Part shown: positions 61,041 to 64,000 of the stretch, in pieces | How the letters are laid out: every line of letters begins with the position of its first letter | Numbering within the stretch: position 1 is the first letter of the stretch | Source: Bordetella bronchialis | Lineage (GTDB): Bacteria; Pseudomonadota; Gammaproteobacteria; Burkholderiales; Burkholderiaceae_B | Direction of reading: 5' to 3' | DNA length: 64,000 nucleotides | NCBI RefSeq assembly: GCF_001676705.1 | Contig: NZ_CP016170.1 | Span: 5,814,757 to 5,878,756 of the forward strand | Program-made: the position numbers and the translations under genes | Notes under the pieces: generated by a model | Seen by the model: only the letters and a program-made list of their open reading frames with translations | What the model was told of the DNA's origin: nothing | The model's database searches: none

Positions 61041-62744
61041 TCAGCGCTTGGCGGACTCGGTTTCCAGGCGCAGCTTGCGGGTGATGTACCACTGCTGCAG
61101 GATGGACAGCGTGTTATTCACGCACCAGTACAGCACCAGGCCGGCCGGGAACATGAACATCATGCCGCCGAACACCAGGGGCATGATCATCATGACCTTG
61201 GCCTGCACGGGATCCGGCGGCGTCGGGTTCAGCTTGATCTGCAGGAACATGGTGGCCATCATGATGGCCGGCAGGATGAAGTAGGGATCGTGCACGGACA
61301 GGTCGTGCACCCAGCCCAGCCATGGCGCGCCGCGCATCTCCACGCTGGCCAGCAGCACCCAGTACAGCGAGATGAACACCGGGATCTGCACCACCATGGG
61401 CAGGCAGCCGCCCAGGGGGTTGATCTTTTCGGTGCGGTACATCTCCATCATGGCGGCGTTCAGCTTCTGCTTGTCGTCGCCATATTTTTCCTTGAGCGCC
61501 TGCAGGCGCGGGGTGACCTGCTTCATGCGGGCCATGGAACGGTAGCTGGTGGCCGCCAGGGGGTAGAACAGCAGCTTGATCAGCACCGTCAGGGCGACGA
61601 TGGTCCAGCCCCAGTTGCCCAGCAGCGAATGCAGCCACGTCATCAGCGCGAACAGCGGCTTGGCGATGATGGTCAGCCACCCGTAGTCGACTACCAGTTC
61701 CAGGCCGGGAGCCAGCGCCGCCATGGCCTTCTGGTCCTGCGGGCCCACCCACAGGTGCGCGTCGACACTGGCCGAGGCCCCGGGGGCGATCTCGCCCACG
61801 CCTTCGATGGTGCGGGCCGCGTACAGGTTGTCGCGCACCTGCAGCAGTTCGTTGGTGCGCGTCTTGCCCTGCGGGGGGATCCAGGCCGTGGCGAAGTAGT
61901 GCTGCACCACCGCGATCCAGCCGTTGTCGGCCTGCTTGATGTAGCTGGCCTTTTTCTTCTCGATGTCGGAGAACGTCGCCTTCTGGAATTTGTCCTGGTC
62001 CGAATACACCGCCATGCCGGTGAAGGTGTGATAGAAGCTGGACGTATCCGGCGGATTGTTGCCGTCGCGCTCCAATTGCAGGTACAGCGAGGGACGCGCC
62101 GGGTTGGCGCTGGTGTTCGTCATGTCGTGGCGGACATCGATGTCGTAGCGGCCACGGTGCAGCGTGTAGGTCTTGGTGACCTTCATGCCGCCGGATTCGG
62201 CCTCGAACACCACGGCCAGCGTGTCGCCGGTCATGCTGCGTTCCGAAGACACCATGCGGAACGGCGTCTGGTGCGTCGGGAAGCCGGGTTGGCCGGCCGC
62301 GCCCACGACCCCCGATTGCACGACGTAGCGCAGGTCGGCGCTATCGTCCAGCAGTACGGTGGGCTGGTCGTCGCGGTTGGCGTCGGGGTATTTCAGCAGC
62401 ACGGCCTTCACCAGCTGCGCGCCGGTGGTGTCGAAGGTCAGGCGCAGCACGTCGGTGGTGATGACGATCTTCTGCGAATCCGCCTGGGCCCTGGCCGCCG
62501 CGGCAGGCACCGCGCCGGGCGCCGCGGAGGCGGGCTGGCCGGCGGCAGGCACGCTGGGGATCGTGGAGCTGTTGGCGGCGGGCGGCGTATCCGTCGTGGC
62601 GGGCTTGGCCGGCGCCTGGGCCGTTTGGGTGGCCGGCGGGGCGCCGAACAGCGACGGCTTTCCATTATGGACTTGCCAGTTGTTCCAAAGGAGCAACAGC
62701 GAGAAAGAGAAGATCATCCAGAGGATGGTTCGTCGGATATCCAT
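61041..62744 (-). CDS. yidC: Membrane protein insertase YidC
   Basis: 567-aa inner-membrane insertase with an N-terminal anchor (ILWMIFSFSLLLLWNNWQVH) and a Pro/Ala-rich linker. A large periplasmic beta-sandwich domain (AVVFEAESGGMKVTKTYTLH, TNTSANPARPSLYLQLERDG) follows, then the conserved five-helix core from GNWGWTIVALTVLIKLLFYP, with the hydrophilic groove arginine in TSYRSMARMKQVTPRLQALK. The C-terminus ends in WCVNNTLSILQQWYITRKLR. It belongs to the yidC-yidD-rnpA-rpmH cluster, but mnmE no longer follows it. Confidence 0.98.
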   Translation of the reverse strand: MDIRRTILWMIFSFSLLLLWNNWQVHNGKPSLFGAPPATQTAQAPAKPATTDTPPAANSSTIPSVPAAGQPASAAPGAVPAAAARAQADSQKIVITTDVLRLTFDTTGAQLVKAVLLKYPDANRDDQPTVLLDDSADLRYVVQSGVVGAAGQPGFPTHQTPFRMVSSERSMTGDTLAVVFEAESGGMKVTKTYTLHRGRYDIDVRHDMTNTSANPARPSLYLQLERDGNNPPDTSSFYHTFTGMAVYSDQDKFQKATFSDIEKKKASYIKQADNGWIAVVQHYFATAWIPPQGKTRTNELLQVRDNLYAARTIEGVGEIAPGASASVDAHLWVGPQDQKAMAALAPGLELVVDYGWLTIIAKPLFALMTWLHSLLGNWGWTIVALTVLIKLLFYPLAATSYRSMARMKQVTPRLQALKEKYGDDKQKLNAAMMEMYRTEKINPLGGCLPMVVQIPVFISLYWVLLASVEMRGAPWLGWVHDLSVHDPYFILPAIMMATMFLQIKLNPTPPDPVQAKVMMIMPLVFGGMMFMFPAGLVLYWCVNNTLSILQQWYITRKLRLETESAKR

Positions 62745-62792
62745 GGTGCCTACAAGGTAAAAGCGGGACCGGCAAAGCCCGCCAGTTTAGCG

Positions 62793-63065
62793 TCAATCCT
62801 GCCGGGCGCGGTGGCCGCGGCCGCAGTGGCAGGGGCGGCCGGACCGCGGCGCGTCGGGGACGGGATCCAGCCCGCCGGGACTCCAGGGGTGGCAGCGGCC
62901 GATGCGCCGTACCGCCAGCCACAGGCCGTGCAAGGGTCCATGCGTTTCTATGGCCTCGATCGCATAGGCCGAGCAGCTGGGCGTAAAACGGCATTGCCGC
63001 CCCACCCACGGGCTGAGAAAGAACCGGTAAAACCGGATCGGCGCGATCAGCAAGGCCTTGATCAT
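62793..63065 (-). CDS. yidD: Membrane protein insertion efficiency factor YidD
   Basis: 90-aa membrane-associated helper of YidC-dependent insertion. It shows the family core [20 protein letters not shown], then [20 protein letters not shown] and the Cys-containing [17 protein letters not shown]. The start [12 protein letters not shown] at 63065 is the family norm; a GTG four codons earlier is possible. Between rnpA and yidC, translated after rnpA with a 23-bp gap. The C-terminus ends in a His/Gly/Cys-rich tail. Confidence 0.96.
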   Translation of the reverse strand: MIKALLIAPIRFYRFFLSPWVGRQCRFTPSCSAYAIEAIETHGPLHGLWLAVRRIGRCHPWSPGGLDPVPDAPRSGRPCHCGRGHRARQD

Positions 63066-63088
63066 GGACGTGCTCACCCGGGATACCT

Positions 63089-63466
63089 TCAGGAGGACGA
63101 GCGTAGCAGTCGCCCGAAGTGAGCGTCTACTTCCGCGCGCGCGGCCGTTTTCAGGGCCGTCAGGGATAGGTCGGGTACCCGCGCATGCAGCCTGACCACG
63201 TAATCGGCCGGCGGCAGGGCGAGACGGCGGGCGCGGAAGGCCTCGCGGATCACCCGCTTCAAGGCGTTGCGGGTCGCGGCGCGGGCGGCATGCCTTTTGG
63301 GAATGACCATGCCCAGCCGGGCGCGCTCCTGCTCCGGCCCGTTACGGGCGGTGGCGGCGGTAACCATGAAAAACGCCCCTCGCGCCAGCCGGCGGCCCTT
63401 CAGGGCCGCGGCAAACTCGGAGGGGCGGTGCATCCGCGCCTCCGGCGGAAGCGTGGTGCGAGGCAT
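63089..63466 (-). CDS. rnpA: Ribonuclease P protein component
   Basis: 125-aa protein subunit of RNase P, needed for tRNA 5' maturation. The conserved core is [20 protein letters not shown] and [20 protein letters not shown]. The start [20 protein letters not shown] at 63466 fits the family; longer frames overlap rpmH. Between rpmH (74 bp upstream) and yidD. Confidence 0.96.
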   Translation of the reverse strand: MPRTTLPPEARMHRPSEFAAALKGRRLARGAFFMVTAATARNGPEQERARLGMVIPKRHAARAATRNALKRVIREAFRARRLALPPADYVVRLHARVPDLSLTALKTAARAEVDAHFGRLLRSSS

Positions 63467-63540
63467 GGCGGGCAACAGCCCGGCCGTCACGTCGGCCATC
63501 GATGGCGCGGCGGGCGGCGCGATGGATCGCGGCGTGGCGA

Positions 63541-63675
63541 TCAGACCGCCAGGCGCTTGCGGCCCTTGGCGCGGCGTGCATTCAGCACGGCGCGGCCGCC
63601 GCGGGTCTTCATGCGCACGCGGAAGCCATGGGTGCGCTTGCGGCGGGTGACGGAGGGTTGGAAGGTGCGTTTCAT
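63541..63675 (-). CDS. rpmH: 50S ribosomal protein L34
   Basis: 44-aa basic ribosomal protein [20 protein letters not shown], then [20 protein letters not shown], ending LAV. Standard first gene of the rpmH-rnpA-yidD-yidC cluster, divergently placed from dnaA, whose start must lie just beyond the right edge of the window. Confidence 0.98.
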   Translation of the reverse strand: MKRTFQPSVTRRKRTHGFRVRMKTRGGRAVLNARRAKGRKRLAV

Positions 63676-63878
63676 GGGCGGTCCACAAAAAAGAACAATC
63701 AAAAATACGGATGGGCACGGACGGAGACGATACCGCCCACGCGCCCATGGCTACGGCGCTTGCATCGACGATGGAAATATCGCGGGGCACTGACGGCGGC
63801 CCTATGTAGGATGCTTCCGCGGCGCTGCCGCGGGAATCGGGGACGAGTCAAGCCCGCCCGCCGCCAGTCGAGCCCGCC

Positions 63879-63907
63879 ATTTCAGCAAGTTTCTTCTCTA
63901 TTGTCAA
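63879..63907 (-). promoter_or_regulatory. rpmH promoter
   Basis: Minus-strand -35 TTGACA at 63902-63907, 17-bp spacer, -10 TGAAAT at 63879-63884. About 200 bp ahead of the rpmH start. The -35 is a perfect consensus; the -10 matches at four of six. Confidence 0.6.
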
Positions 63908-63947
63908 TCAGTTAGGGGCGCCGGCGCCACGCCGGGACCGCCAGGCC

Positions 63948-63956
63948 TGTGGATAA
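63948..63956 (-). promoter_or_regulatory. Perfect DnaA box near the dnaA side
   Basis: TGTGGATAA on the plus strand (TTATCCACA reversed). An isolated box in the part of the rpmH-dnaA gap that is visible. It may autoregulate dnaA or belong to an origin extending off the window; a TAGAAT resembling a -10 for dnaA follows at 63974. Confidence 0.75.
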
Positions 63957-64000
63957 GTACAGCCCAGGCAGGGTAGAATCGAGGTTTAGACAAGACCGAC

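Larger units (their letters stand above)
63676..64000. other. rpmH upstream / start of rpmH-dnaA intergenic region
   Basis: No gene is visible in these 325 bp. It contains a good promoter for rpmH on the minus strand and a perfect DnaA box near the edge, as expected next to dnaA. The dnaA gene itself is not in view. Confidence 0.8.

Noticed and set aside
60837..63122. 761-aa plus-strand frame over yidC and yidD
   Set aside because: Antisense to yidC/yidD, which have clear motifs.

Overview
The window is about 66% GC and looks like a chromosomal segment from a Bordetella/Achromobacter-type betaproteobacterium (Alcaligenaceae, Burkholderiales). The evidence is gene order (tRNA-Tyr/Gly/Thr-tuf-tRNA-Trp-secE-nusG-rplKAJL-rpoBC next to mnmG-rsmG-parA-parB), protein lengths (RpoB 1370 aa, RpoC 1415 aa, RpmH 44 aa) and the rpmH-rnpA-yidD-yidC block at the right edge, which normally abuts dnaA. 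No phage, insertion sequence or CRISPR array was seen. This is the replication-origin neighbourhood.

Left edge (0-5.5 kb): a vgrG type VI secretion spike gene, a divergent TssQ-type lipoprotein, a MEKHLA-domain protein and an orphan 573-aa protein. 5.6-20 kb: the transcription/translation superoperon, all on the minus strand, starting from a consensus sigma-70 promoter ahead of tRNA-Tyr. It has a probable attenuator between rplL and rpoB and a structured leader before rplJ. 20-25 kb: a glutamine-synthetase-like enzyme, an aldehyde dehydrogenase and an iron alcohol dehydrogenase in one operon with a divergent DeoR regulator, probably for amine or amino-alcohol catabolism. 25-31 kb: mnmG-rsmG-parA-GNAT-parB-asparaginase, tightly packed and overlapping.

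31.3-34 kb is a 2.7-kb stretch without convincing genes. It carries four parS-like sites, one of them overlapping the inferred mnmG-par promoter, plus a loose cluster of DnaA-box-like sites. After a cold-shock gene and an aminotransferase, 35.9-37.5 kb is again non-coding. It contains two colinear copies of an oriC-like module: an identical 42-bp AT-rich block with a perfect DnaA box, followed about 145 bp later by further matching box-like motifs. This is the strongest unusual signal in the window and the best candidate for chromosomal oriC, or for a bipartite or duplicated origin.

37.5-44.7 kb is accessory: a secreted protein built of 14-residue repeats, MarR/MATE, an AhpD-like protein, a nitroreductase, MFS/AraC, and a FimV-like double-module protein. 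mnmE (44.7-46.1 kb) is separated from its usual partner yidC (61.0 kb) by about 15 kb of catabolic genes. These are a dipeptide-type ABC transporter with an N-formylglutamate-amidohydrolase-like and an M20 deacylase, HxlR/QorB, and an acyl-CoA dehydrogenase / ADP-forming acyl-CoA synthetase / MmgE-PrpD / LysR cluster. The window ends with yidC-yidD-rnpA-rpmH and the start of the rpmH-dnaA intergenic region with a perfect DnaA box.

All family assignments come from reading the translated proteins and motifs. No database search was run.
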